A model generated the notes under the pieces. It was not told the origin of the DNA, made no database searches, and saw nothing but the letters and a program-made list of their open reading frames with translations. From positions 1,860,001 through 1,924,000 of the forward strand of contig OX637398.1 of the NCBI GenBank assembly GCA_951799425.1: 64,000 bases of DNA. The letters run 5' to 3'. Positions 37,689-49,244 of this stretch are shown piece by piece. Position 1 is the stretch's first letter. Each line of letters begins with the position of its first letter. Source of the DNA: Ilex aquifolium. Taxonomy: Eukaryota > Streptophyta > Magnoliopsida > Aquifoliales > Aquifoliaceae. Made by a program: the position numbers and the translations under genes.

Positions 37689-39613
37689 ATGTCTACAATC
37701 TCTGCATTTTCTTCTCTCTGTTGGAATTGCAGAGTCAATTCTGTTGTTCCTTCTTCTCCATCTTGTTTGAGCCTTCCTCTTCGTGGACTGGTTCGATTTC
37801 CAAGCCATGGTGGCGGTGTCATTACCAATTCTTATCCAAATACTTCGTCTCTATTGAAGAAGTTCCCATCATTGAGAAAGATAAGATCTTCTGTGGCACA
37901 AGATGAAACCCTAATTCCCGAAGAAGAAGAAGAAGAAGGAAGAGGTGAGAGTAATACTACAACTGCACAAGTGGAACCAGAATCATCGACGACGGCTGAC
38001 CAGGCCGTTTCTGTTCCGGTCTCGCCTTCCGACGTGCTCACCATGTTCTTTCAAGTAACTTTCAATTTACTCTGCTCTATGTACTGTATGTATGTGTGTG
38101 TGTTTGGTATTGTGACTTATCTGGGTAACATTTTTATGTCCCATATATAGGATAGCATGAGAAAAATTTGGCATTGTTATATACAAGAAATAAGTGGTTT
38201 TCTGTGCATTTTGCTTAATTGAAAGGGGAAACTATACTGTGTTTATAATATATTCACTGGTACTGCCTTACCTTCAAATATGTAGGCAGAAGGATCAATG
38301 AATGAGACTGCTATTCCTCAAGTGAGCAAGGCTTTGGAGGTAGGTCCATTTGCTTTCCTAAAGTTTTCTGTATGTGGTTTTTCCTATATGGATATTTTTT
38401 TCTATGTTTTGTTCCTGTCTGTCTGTTTTTCTTCCCCCTCCCTTCCTTTCAAGTTAAATTAGAATGTGGGATGTAGTTGTTGAAGCCACCATCTGCATAT
38501 TGTACTCTCCCAACTCTAAGATCCTGGTTCTTTATATTTCACCCGAAATCCGTGTGTAAACTTGTGGATCATTAGCATCCTATAGTAATTTCTTGATTTT
38601 AAAGGTGGTTTGATAAGATGAGCATGGGCTAATTTGATTCCATGCATTTGAAGGACTGTAGGAAGTTTCTTGACCTAGTTCAACCTAGGAAGAATAGAGC
38701 AATGTTTGTATATATAGTCTCAGAATGGATGAAGTTAAATGCTGTTTTTACACCTGCTGTTATGTTCCTCCATTCCCTCCGACTGGGACATGTGGACTGC
38801 AAGGGATGAAAGGTGATAGAGAGAGACTTAAGTGAACCAAATGATCGATTCAAAACTCGAATATTTGGATAAGAACTAGTGGCAAGAGAGCTGCACCTTG
38901 TGCTTGGGCCACAGTTTTATCGAATTTATATTTTTGTTGTCCATTCCAAGATTTTTCATGTTAATGGTTTGAGTTACTTCTTAGGTATTGTTTGACCTAA
39001 TTCTTGTCTATGTAATTATGAATCTGTAGGGAATAGAGGGCGTCACAGATCTGAAAGTTCAGGTTCTTGAGGGTATTGCAAGCGTAGAGGTGAGTAGCAA
39101 CTACTTTTTGATTGTTGCATTTCATGGATAGTCAGTTAACTAGCATTTATGCTTTCTGTTGTGGTTCCCCTTTTAAGTTGAAAACAACTATGGGAGTGAA
39201 GTTACTTCAACTGCAATTATGACTGTAAACTGTCAGCATTTAGTGAACCTAGAATGTTAATTTCTTATGGACCCTAAAACCATGCTGAATGGCCCAAATC
39301 CCTAACCATTTTTTGACATGGCAATAAAAACTTCACCCACAGTGAACTATCTAAAGAACCTGGTGGCCTGCATAGACTGCATATTTGTTGTGTGAATCTT
39401 TTTTGTACTTGAAATTATCAAGACATGTCCTCATTGGTTTACTTATTGTTGATGTGATGAGTGATTTACCTTTGTTCTTTTGTGTAGTTGACAAAACAAA
39501 CAACAGTACAAGCTACAGGGGTGGCTTCCAGTTTGGTTGAGAAAATACAAAGTTCAGGGTTCAAGCTACAAACATTGAATTTGAGCTTTCAGGATGAAGA
39601 AGATATCAACTAG
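37689..39613 (+). CDS. Plastid HMA-fold protein lacking the CxxC metal site
   Basis: Four exons: 37689-38054, 38286-38339, 39030-39089, 39488-39613, all phase 0, giving 201 residues. Residues 1 to about 68 are Ser/Arg-rich and basic, as in a chloroplast transit peptide. An acidic and Ser/Thr-rich linker follows (PEEEEEEGRGES). From about residue 115 comes a ferredoxin-like HMA fold (VLTMFFQAEG, VSKALEGIEGVTDLKVQVLEG, IASVELTKQTTVQ, LVEKIQSSGFKLQTL). The loop that in copper chaperones holds MxCxxC reads SMNETA, so the domain very likely does not bind metal by the usual site. The only cysteines (12 and 26... region) are in the transit peptide. I do not know its role; a protein-binding or scaffold function is conceivable. 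No lesion is seen. Confidence 0.8.
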
Positions 39614-41440
39614 AGATCATATGCTGATTTTTATTGTTAGAAATCCCACAAACAATTCATTATCTTTGAAGTCCTCTGGTTATCAAAATGCAGGCAGATC
39701 AGTGATGATCACTGATCTGTACTAAATCCATTGCCTATTGCATGCATGACAGTTCGGGTATCAATTCTCCATGCTTTTTTTTCGTGAAATGACTGGTGGT
39801 GTGTGAATCATGTTACACTGTTTTACATGAAATAATCGGAATTATATGGTTCATTTTATTTGATGGGAAAAATTAAAATGAGAAACGTCTACCTGATGGC
39901 AAGATTTGAGTTTGGCTTCAACTGTCAGGCTATAGCCTGTGGTGTACTTGAAAGTTGTCTTGCATGCTAGTTTACTACTGGGGGTTTTCAGCAAATGTAG
40001 GATGGAGTGGATTAAAAAGGGAAGCCCAGTGGCTGTGGTTCCCTTCATTTCCGCGAGAATATTGTCTAGTTACAGTGACCTGCGCACACAGCCAAATAAA
40101 TAATCAGTTCTATAGAAATAGCTTATTTTGTTATTAAACAACAGTATTATGATCTTCATTGCGACATACAGTACATAGCCTTAGTTCGACATGAAAGTCA
40201 TTCCTCGGGTCTCCACAGCTCCCCCCCTCCCTCGGGAGGGGAGTTGGGTGTTTTGGTTTCTAACATGACCAGTATGTGCACGCGCTACTCCCTGATCAAA
40301 CGCTTGCAGTTCTCTACCTATGCTGTGCTTGTGTTGTTATCCTCTTTAGATGATTGAGATCATCAGACCAAAGTTGCAAATTGACACAGGACAGCTATTA
40401 GAGCAGGAGTGTTGACTTGAATCGACACACAACTGGAAAGTCAGTGGGGTGGGGTGGATTAAAAACTAGTAACACATGAGCAAGATGGACCTTTCTAAAC
40501 CAAACTCAACTCAGTAAGTCCACATCTGAGCTCATATTTTGACTAAAAAAAGGGTCATGACAGGTGATATCGGAGGTAAATCCAACTGAACTACATTGAA
40601 TTCCCCCCAAAAGATGGTAGTTTATGTTATATTTAGTAGTTAGTAGAGGACTGCTAGCCAGGTGTTATCTGAATCCAAAATTTTGTTTTCTTTGCCCTCG
40701 AAGGAGGAATGGGGATGGGTTTTAAGTTTTAAGGATTGGAAGTTGCGCCTGTCTTTTAAGTTTTCGTTGGTAGTGGTGATGCTATTTTGTGTGATAGTTC
40801 TTATTACGATTTATCAATCCAATACAAAGCCAACACTGAGTTATCAAATATAAGTGGAATTGAATGTGTTTTGGGTCGTATCAGGGTCAAATGACTATAT
40901 TCGTATAACAAATAAGTCGAAACAAACTCAAATGAACGTTGCTTGTACATGATAAGAATTGAATCATACATAATGCTAATAAGTATGACAATAATGTGAA
41001 TTATATTGGAAGTCTTGGGCAATGGGACTAATCAATTTGATAAAAAATCATGTCCAAAAATATCATTTTTTTCTGTATCAATACTTGATTCTAAAATTTA
41101 CAAATAATCCCATCTTTTCAATTCACATGAATATGAGTTTCTTATTGAGCAAGTGGAGCAGTTGATGGTGATGGTCAACAGGATTAGACTGAATCTTTGC
41201 ATGGATTGACGTTTGTTAAAGACATAAACAACCTTGTCCTATGGTCCATAAACTAATGGTTTCACAGTCTAATACAATGAGATACATTAGTCTAGCAGAC
41301 AGGTCCATTGAGCCCAATGACTCAACAGTTGGAACCCCAAAAAACACACTTAGCATAGCTGCTTTTATCTGGGGAAGCTAAAATCCATAACACAACACAT
41401 TAATGCCAGCCAGCTCTTAATGGCTTCAGTTTCCACAACT
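39614..41440. other. Intergenic, HMA-like to GASA gene
   Basis: No gene recognised. It holds the 3' UTR of the HMA-like gene and the promoter of the GASA gene. Open frames here are short and without motifs. Confidence 0.45.
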
Positions 41441-41442
41441 TT

Positions 41443-41452
41443 CTATAAATAG
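41443..41452 (+). promoter_or_regulatory. TATA box of the GASA/snakin gene
   Basis: CTATAAATAG matches the plant TATA consensus and lies about 120 bp upstream of the start codon, consistent with a start of transcription near 41475 and a leader of about 90 bases. Confidence 0.75.
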
Positions 41453-41564
41453 CCAGGCCTCATACTCTCTATTTCCATCCCTTAACTGGAACTCTTCAGT
41501 CTTCACCAACTTTGGTTATTTCCTTCCTCTTCATCCATCTTTGGTCTTTCTTTATTGATTCTCA

Positions 41565-42757
41565 ATGGCCACAAAAGCAGTGCTCTTGCTATTAGCCTAT
41601 GTGCTTTTAGTCACCAACATGGTATGCACCATGAGAGTCCACACTCAACACACACCTCCACCTCCACCTCCACCAGCACCCACCCACCCACCCACATGAA
41701 TGTCAATTCATGAATTATATTCATATGCATATAACATATGCATTTATATTTATATATGTACATATAATTTATACGGTGATGAGAGAGAGGAGGTTCGAAG
41801 CTGGATCCCTAGATCACCATTGGTGACCACTTCTCGATTGAGGGGGGAACACAAAGGCAGTAGTCCCCTTCATCCCTCCCTTGTTCCTTTAGTAGTCTCA
41901 ATCACTAGGGTTTGGTCTAAGATTTTTGAAAATTTTTACCTCCATGAACACACATCAAGTTCGTGTCACGTAGAGCACCATGAGGCCCAAAATTTTTTGG
42001 CCTTCTTTCCTCTTAATCTTTCATAATGTTTGTGAAACTCATCATTATATTTTGTTTTTGTAGGTTTCATCAATTGAAGAGACCGTTGAAACAGAGGTAA
42101 TCTAATTTACGAATCAGTCGTGCCAATGCCCAATGAGAATATAGTCTCTAAATTTTGAAATGAGTTTTGTCAAGCAATTAAACTGATATAATGTTGAATT
42201 GGGCAATGATTGTAGGTTCATGTTCCAAAGTATGTGGCCAAGCCTCCAGCCCATGCCCCAGCAAAGTCCCCTACCCACGCACCCCCAAAGAAGGCTCCAG
42301 CCCCTGCACCCAAAAAACCTCTGGTCCATCCACCGACAAAGGCTCCTGCCCATCCCCCGGTCAAGGCCAAGGCCCCAGTCCCACCGGTGGCTCCTAAGCA
42401 TGGTAATAATCCTAACTTTACAATGAATTAGTAGCCAAACAAGGGATGAATTGTGAACACGGATGTCATTAGTATGTTTGCATTAAACTATTAGTCCCAA
42501 AAATGCGTTGTTGGGATAATTCCTAACACCCGAAAAGACTTAATGATGAATTTTAACAAGCTAACGAGTGACAATGGCTTGGTAATGCAGAGTGCATCCC
42601 AATGTGCAGAGAATATTGCGGAACACATCACAGCAAGAGGAATTGCATGAGGGACTGCACACCATGCTGTGCAAAGCTCAAGTGTGTACCTGGACCTAAG
42701 AAGTGCAGCAACTGGGATCATGTGAAGTTCGGTGGTGAGACGGTCAAGTGCCCCTAA
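41565..42757 (+). CDS. Proline-rich GASA/snakin-type protein with ten cysteines
   Basis: GASA/snakin proteins are secreted, gibberellin-responsive, cysteine-rich peptides. Four exons: 41565-41621, 42064-42096, 42216-42402, 42591-42757, giving 147 residues. Residues 1 to about 22 are a signal peptide (KAVLLLLAYVLLVTNMVSS). Residues 31-92 are a Pro/Ala/Lys linker of PPAHAP/PPTKAP-like repeats, as in GASA14-type members. The C-terminal domain starts ECIPMC and ends VKCP. Canonical GASA domains have twelve cysteines in fixed spacing; this one has ten. By alignment the eighth (Leu in CCAKLKC) and eleventh (after PKKC) are absent, and the loop between them is shorter. In snakin-1 these two are bonded to each other. 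The first acceptor choice is supported by phase, and retention of intron 1 would stop early. Confidence 0.85.
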
Positions 42758-43205
42758 AATTGAAGGATGGAAACCCCTTATTGCCTCCATGTTTGTTCTT
42801 CTTCATGAGATTTCATGTTTGTTCTTTAAGCGGTTGTGTTAGTCTCTTCAGGCAATAACCCATTGCAGGGAAGGGTGAAGAAATGGTTTTGATGTACCTT
42901 TATGTAACAAGCACTGATTGTTACTGGTGAAATTTGTTATCTAGTTTCTTTGGTCATACAACCATACTAGTGTTGGGTTTCCTAGCCGATGAATGGTAAC
43001 CTATAATCAGGTTTCGATAATTCTTAACTGAAACTATCAAATTCAACACGAAAAATGGAATGAAATCATCTGATATGAGTGTAGTCTTAGCACGTTTAGA
43101 TCATACTCGATTGATCTGCCAAAGAAATAGTTTATACGAATCCGAATACGTGCAACCTACACATGACATGAGCCTTAAATGGGCCATGTAAATGTTGAGC
43201 AAATT
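42758..43205. other. GASA gene 3' UTR and spacer
   Basis: No gene is seen. The segment ends at the left breakpoint of the SAG101 segmental duplication. Confidence 0.5.
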
Positions 43206-44590
43206 TTAACATGATACGGATTTAAACAAGACCCGACACAATCTCAATCCCACCTATAACTTCTGCTTTAATTTTCTAAGAAACTTCCTGGAAGCCAAGA
43301 CGTGTGAAAAAAGCATGGAGAAAGAATGATTGAAAGAAGAACAAAACACAGAAAAACGTAGTTGAAGTAGGCTATGCAATATTTCCAAAAAGTGTTCACA
43401 CTTACTGGTCATACAAGGTGTTTGATAATAGTACCGAGAGGGGTCTACACGTTGAAGTTGTCGGCATTCAAAGACGATTTCTAGTATGTTCCAACGAGGT
43501 CACATATTTCATATTTCAAATCTCACATCTTGAAGAACTACACTAAATTGCATCAATCCCTTCAAAATGTGCCCAAAGCCTAGCAAATTTTCACACAATT
43601 TACACAAGTTTGCTATGGAACGACACGGTATTAATAAATCTGGATTTGGTCTTAATAGATTTGGGTGATAAATTGGTGAACGTATCTCTAGTTAAACCCG
43701 AACAAACATGATTTGTAAGTTATACCCAATATGGATAAATAATACGCACTATTATGCTCTATGCTCAAACGGACTATGTTATTTAGTGGCTAAAACATGC
43801 TTCAATTAGTGTGTAATTGGAATATACTGGGTACTAACATGCCCAAACTCAAGTTATAAAACACTTAACCAAGCTCAATTCAAACAACATTGAGCCTAAA
43901 TTCAACCCATAATTAAAAAAAAAAAAAAAATTAAACTTGGGTAGAACAAGATGGGTTCCAACTTGAGCCAAATTCAAATTAAACTCGGCAAATAACCTCA
44001 AAGATTTATCCAAATCCAAAGGGTAAGAAAGAAAAGCCACAAGACCCAGAAACATCAAAATATCAAACACTAATTGATCCCATTGTAATTACTGATAATT
44101 GCATTTGATAGTTATGTTTAGCTACATCTCCGAAAAAGAAATAATGATCAGACAGACAATTCTCACCTATTCTTTAAAAAAATAGACAACTTTTGACATA
44201 TTCTTTGCGATGCTAAGGTTAGCATAAAAGTAACAACCTAGTATAAAAAAAATGCAGTTTGACGAGTCTACATGTAGCTTACCTAGTTGCTCACTAATTA
44301 CTTAGTATTGAGTATAATTTATTAATCAAGGAAAAGGTATCCTTAACCACATCTAAAAAAAAAAATTAAAAAAAAATTGAAGGATCCACCATGTATGAGC
44401 ACTGAGAAATTTCCCTGACAAGTGACGAGATTTTTAATGCATAAATTTTTTAAGTGCCAGTGAGAATGCATAAGTTGACTTACTAAACAACTTGCAACTT
44501 CATATAATTGATTCTCTCTTTGTCATCTCAAAGAGCCATTTCTTGGTACTATTAGCTTTGTTTCCAAGCAGATCTTACTAAGTTGAGAAG

Positions 44591-45933
44591 ATGAACCAGT
44601 TCTGTAGCAAATCTCAATCTCTTTGTCTTTCATGTTTTATGATTCAAATTTTCATATATAACCAAACCGTTGGTTGCAGGTTCAGGAGTGGAGTGGAAGT
44701 GGCAAATCTGGTGGCAAGCTTAGATCTTCTCCATCATTCATGGGAAGCAATTGTGGATCTGCACAGAGAAACCCATTCAAGAGACCCAAACTTGCCCATT
44801 TCTGTTAAATGCAAAGTTTATCAGCATCCTTCGAAGGGGACCATTATAGCATTTGTGTCCTCACCCACTTGTACTGTTCATCATCTTCAAGGAGAAGGTA
44901 GAGAATTTGTTTCATCAGAAGCTCTTAAAGGTTCTTTTCCAGTATTTGAATTTATCTGCACCAAAGTCAACCGATCCTTCTCCATTAACAAAGCTGCAGT
45001 AAACCTTTTTGCCTCTCTGTATGATGAACTATCTCGCCTTAAAGACCAGGTATTACTCTCTCTCTCTCTCTCTCTCTCTCTCCTCGCTTCTGTGTGCTAA
45101 ATTGTTAGTTTTTATAGTTGGGGAAACCTTAGCAGCAAAATCTTTGAAGATGTCTGAAATATTAGGCCAATCTCCGGTAGACACTAGTACCAGATAAACG
45201 GGAAGAGGTTGAAAGAAGAGGGCTTTTCAGGTATCACAGTTTTGACTAGATAATGTCCACCAAAAAGCAACTAGCTTACCAGTATTCTGTAAAAGGACTA
45301 CACAATCATTCCCCATTGGATACTTAAGATCCAATCATACAAACGAGCTTATGAGACAAATTATTGTTTGTGTATTGGCAGGTTATGCATGATTGATTAG
45401 TTTTTGATATGAATATAAAATATAATTATTTGTTAACATAAATAATAAGAAAATGTCCGACTATTTTTTTTCCAGTTCTTGATTCTCATTTTCCATGAAT
45501 TCTTATAGAGATTTTGTCACTTGGTTTTTGCTAATATCTGGATCCAAGTGAGACTTTTTTTTTTTTTTTAGGGCATAAAGTTGTGGGCTTGGTTGAGAGA
45601 CAGTGGATCTAATCTTGATTTTTCAGTTCATGGATTAGAGATGTCAATCCGAAGATGACGACACAATTAATCAACATATTGAGCTAGTATTAGGACATCT
45701 AACATGATGAATTAAATGGATAGTGTTAAGGTTGATACTTGATACTAAAATAACAGGACCGTATGGTTTTGTGTCCATGAATGATATTGAAAAGATAGCA
45801 TGGAGTCAATCTGTTTGGTTTGCACCCCACCACATAATAATGTGTGATTAGTTTCAATTTATCAGAAGAGCAATATTATTTGGACCTAATTTATTGACCT
45901 ATTTACTGACTTAATTCATTAGAATATCTCTTC

Positions 45934-46013
<80 letters not shown>

Positions 46014-49000
46014 TAGTTATTCCCCGTGCCTGAAGACACAAAATAATAAAAATAATAGTCAACAATAAATATATTTATATTCATACCCAAAATCAAATTA
46101 CAAACATAGAGCAGAGAGAAATGAATTTAAACACCAATTGTAGTGGGGGTGAGCGGTGGTAGTGGTGGTGGGCGGTAGTGATGATGGTGCGAAACGATGA
46201 TGGTTGTGGTGGGTGGCGACGACCGTGGTGGTGGTGACAGTCGTGGGTGACAACGGTGATGAATTTTGGGTGATGATGGTGGTGGTGGCAATGGTGGTGG
46301 TAGTGGCAGTGGCAGTTGTGGGTGATGATGGTAGTGGTGGTGGTGGGGCAACGACAGTGGTGATAGGCGGTGATGATGATGGTGGTGGGTGACAGTGGGT
46401 GGCTGTAGTAGTGAGCGATGATGGGTGGTGGTGGTGGTAGGTGTGGTGGGGGTGGGTGACAGTAGCTGGTGGCGATGGTGGGCGATGACAGATGGTTATG
46501 GGTTGTGGTAGTGGGTGACGGTGGGCAACAATGGTGGTAGTGGGTGCTGACGGTGGGTGACAGTGGTAGTGGGATGATAATGGTAATGGTAATAAATATA
46601 AAAATAAGATGACGATGGTGGTGAGTGGTGGCGGTGGTAACAATCAGTGGTGGGTGGCAATGGCAGGGGGTGAGGTGGGGTGGGGGTGAAGGTGGAGCAG
46701 TGACGGTGGTGGTGGCGACGGGGGGTGGCGGCGGCGGTGATGACGACAATGGCGGTGATGTGTTGGCGGCGATGGTAGTGATGGGGTGGCAATGGAGCTA
46801 GGGTGTGACAACGGTGGTGGTTGTAGTGGAGATGGTGGTGGTAGGACAGTGGAGGTAGAGGTGGAGGTGGAAGTGGCGGTGGAGGTGGTGGCAGTGGTGA
46901 TGGTGGTGGTGGTGGTGGGGCGGTGGAGGTGGTGGTGAGGGTGGGGATAGTGGTGAGAGTGGTGGTGGTGGAACAGTGGAGGTGGTAGGGTGGTAGGGTG
47001 GTGGTGGTACTGGAGATGGTGGTGGGGTGCTGGTGGGCAGTGATGGTGGTTGGGTGGTGGGTGTGGTAGGGTGGCGATAGTGGTGGTGGCGGCAATGGTA
47101 GTGATGGTGGGGTAGTTGTGGTGGTGGTGGTGATGGTGATGGTGGTGGGGCGGTAGGGGTGGTGGTGGTAGAGGTGGTGGTGGGGTGGTTCCAAACACTA
47201 TTATTTTTTTTTAAAGTAGTTATGAGAAATAAGTATTAAAAGCACTTTTAAAAAGTCACTCCAAACACACTCTTAGAGGCCTATTTTTCCAATTAAATTT
47301 GGGTGTTAATATTAATCGTCGGATTAATTTTAAAGTAAAATTTAAAGAGATCTCAACCGCGAATAGTAAAAGTCATTTTGTTTATCCTTTAAAATTTGAA
47401 TTGTATTATACTTTATTATATAGATAATTTACTCAAAACATATCCTCATAGTATGAAAACATTGGAGAAATGAGAAAGATGAATATTGATACATTGTGTA
47501 ATTCAACTGTGTTTCTATTGCAGTTTGGCAATTCCACTCCACTAATTATCACCGGACACTCTCTTGGGGGATCCATTGCTTCTCTCTTCACCTTATGGCT
47601 CCTTGATAGTATGCCCTCTCAGGCCACAAAGCGCCCTCTTTGCATCACTTTTGGGTCTCCTCTCCTTGGTGACAGTCACTTCCAAGGAGCTATATCGGAA
47701 CGCCGGAAATGGAATTCCAGCTTTCTGCACCTAGTCTCAAACCGTGACCCTGTTCCTAAATCCTTCATCTCATCTGTCACTGCTGTTGCTTCGGATTCAA
47801 GCTCTCAGACTAGTACCTATAAACCATTTGGTTCATTCCTTTTGTGTTCAGAGTCAAGTTTTGCTTGTTTCGAGGAACCCGAATCGATTTTGAAACTAAT
47901 GTTGGCATTCAGCTTGGAGAGTGTTGAAAACCAAGATCCTGATAAAGTCATGCAGATTTATGGGGAGACTTTAGAAAATCTGAAGAATATGGCAATCTAC
48001 AGAGGAATTTCATCACTGGGTGATTGTGGTATCAATCCACTTCGAACAGGAATCATCTTACAACTACAAGCAATCGGAATTATTAGAAATCAGGTAACTC
48101 AGTTGATCCTTGTACGATCGAATTTTCGCTTCGTTTCCACAAAAACAACCAAAACATTCCGAACTAAATCGTAATCAAATATCGAAATCCTTATGTTTTG
48201 GAGTGACGTGAAATGTTGCAAGATATTCCCAAGGTTTTGAGATCAAAACTTCGAACTTATGTTTCCATTCGGTCTCCAAAGCATATCCGAATGTTTCCAT
48301 TTCTGATCTAATCAAAATTATGCGCTGAAATAAAATTTTGATCCTTGAAAAATGACAAAATGTTAAGCATGATGAGATTAAGCCTATGATAATAGATATG
48401 AAACACAGTTTGGAGTACCTTACCTCTCTTGGTCCGCAAATCATGGCAGCAACAGCAGGAGAGCAATGAGGTGAAGGCACTGATCACAGAAATTGAAAGA
48501 GAGAACATTCAGATACGAAAGAGAAAGCCTTTTGATCCTTCCAAAAGACTGAATGACGTAAAAATAAAGATGATGTACCTTGAATGGTACAAGAAGGACA
48601 CAGAAGGACAAGGAGGTTACTACGACAGCTATAAAGATGCACGGCGCAGACGTGTGGAGGATATCAGAAAGAAAGAAAAAATTGCCAAGCACAAGGACGA
48701 ACTGTCTGAGTACTGGGGAAAAATGGTTGAAGAAGTGAAGCAAATACCTCAGAAGGAGTGGGCTCCTTTTCGGACTCGCTGGCTTTATTCAGGTACAAGC
48801 TGTAGGAGGCTGATCGAACCACTCGACATAGCCGAGTACTATAATGCCGGCAAAAAAGACTACCTGAAGAATGGAAGGGCTGAGCATTACATATTGCTGG
48901 AGAAGTGGCTGAGCGAGGACAAACCATCCGGGAAACCGAGAAACAAAGCAAGTAGTCTGACTGAAGATTCTTGTTTCTGGGCACATGTGGAGGAGGCTAT

Positions 49001-49244
49001 GATTTCATGCCAAGTGTTGAATGATAGAACAAGTAGCATAGAAAATAGAAGCTCAGCAAAGGAAAATCTGATCAAGTTTGGGGAGTACATGAAGGTTTCG
49101 ATCGAAAACTATGCAGTCTCCCCTGAGATTTTCTTTCAGCAAAGCAGTTTCATGAAGTGGTGGAGAGAACTCATTGTCACTGGAGCTTCATCCAATTCTT
49201 GGTTGACTGATTTTATGAGGAACAGTTACCGGAGCTATGCTTAG
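44591..49244 (+). CDS. SAG101: SAG101-like lipase-fold immune protein, copy 1
   Basis: SAG101 pairs with EDS1 and helps TIR-NLR immune receptors signal through helper NRG1. Main exons: about 44591-45049, 47524-48093 (190 codons), about 48450-49244. The N-terminal half is the alpha/beta-hydrolase domain (VEVANLVASLDLLHHSW; ITGHSLGGSIASLFTLWLL; PLCITFGSPLLGD; SNRDPVP). The last exon is the EP domain (MMYLEWYKK, IEPLDIAEYYNAGKKDYL, HYILLEKW, SFMKWWREL). The nucleophile-elbow Ser is present, unlike in Arabidopsis SAG101. The 5' end is uncertain: a short exon ATG AAC CAG TTC T with a 76-base intron (44604-44679) is suggested by the GTAGCA donor and TTGCAG acceptor. The acceptor-side sequence, however, carries a 5-base tandem repeat that shifts the frame, and only unspliced reading or a downstream acceptor keeps it open. 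Intron 1 holds a Helitron. Confidence 0.85.
45937..46012. repeat. CT/TA compound microsatellite
   Basis: A CT run (about 45937-45967) passes straight into a TA run that ends exactly at the Helitron boundary (A/CTAG). TA tracts are common Helitron targets. Confidence 0.85.
46013..47424 (-). mobile_element. Helitron copy 3 in intron 1 of SAG101 copy 1
   Basis: On the minus strand the 5' end is TCTATATAATAAAG preceded by A (47424-47425). The 3' end is CTAG followed by T (46013-46012), with a short GTG/CAC hairpin just upstream. It is 1412 bp long and related to copies 1 and 2 at both ends. About 46135-47195 is a GTG/GGT/GAT triplet minisatellite. It encodes no Rep/helicase. Unit 2 of the duplication has no counterpart, so it arrived after the duplication. 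Confidence 0.9.
46135..47195. repeat. GTG/CAC-rich triplet minisatellite, about 1.06 kb
   Basis: Imperfect GGT, GGTGGT, GATGGT and GGCGGT units fill almost the whole Helitron interior. Long open frames on the minus strand, which read His/Pro/Thr/Leu-rich, are a by-product of the triplet period. Confidence 0.9.

Noticed and set aside
41770..41990. Possible SINE in GASA intron 1 (GGTTCGAAGCTGGATCCC resembles a B box)
   Set aside because: No A box, A-rich tail or direct repeats could be found, so it is not listed as an element.
42114..42790. Open frames antisense to the GASA gene
   Set aside because: They overlap well-supported exons with correct phases and Cys pattern on the plus strand.
46093..47198. 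Long His/Pro/Thr-rich minus-strand open frames resembling extensins
   Set aside because: Several overlapping frames are open at once because of the triplet period, there is no signal peptide, and they lie in a Helitron inside an intron.
48175..49090. Minus-strand open frames over SAG101 exon 3
   Set aside because: Shadow frames of the EP-domain exon; none has a recognisable domain.
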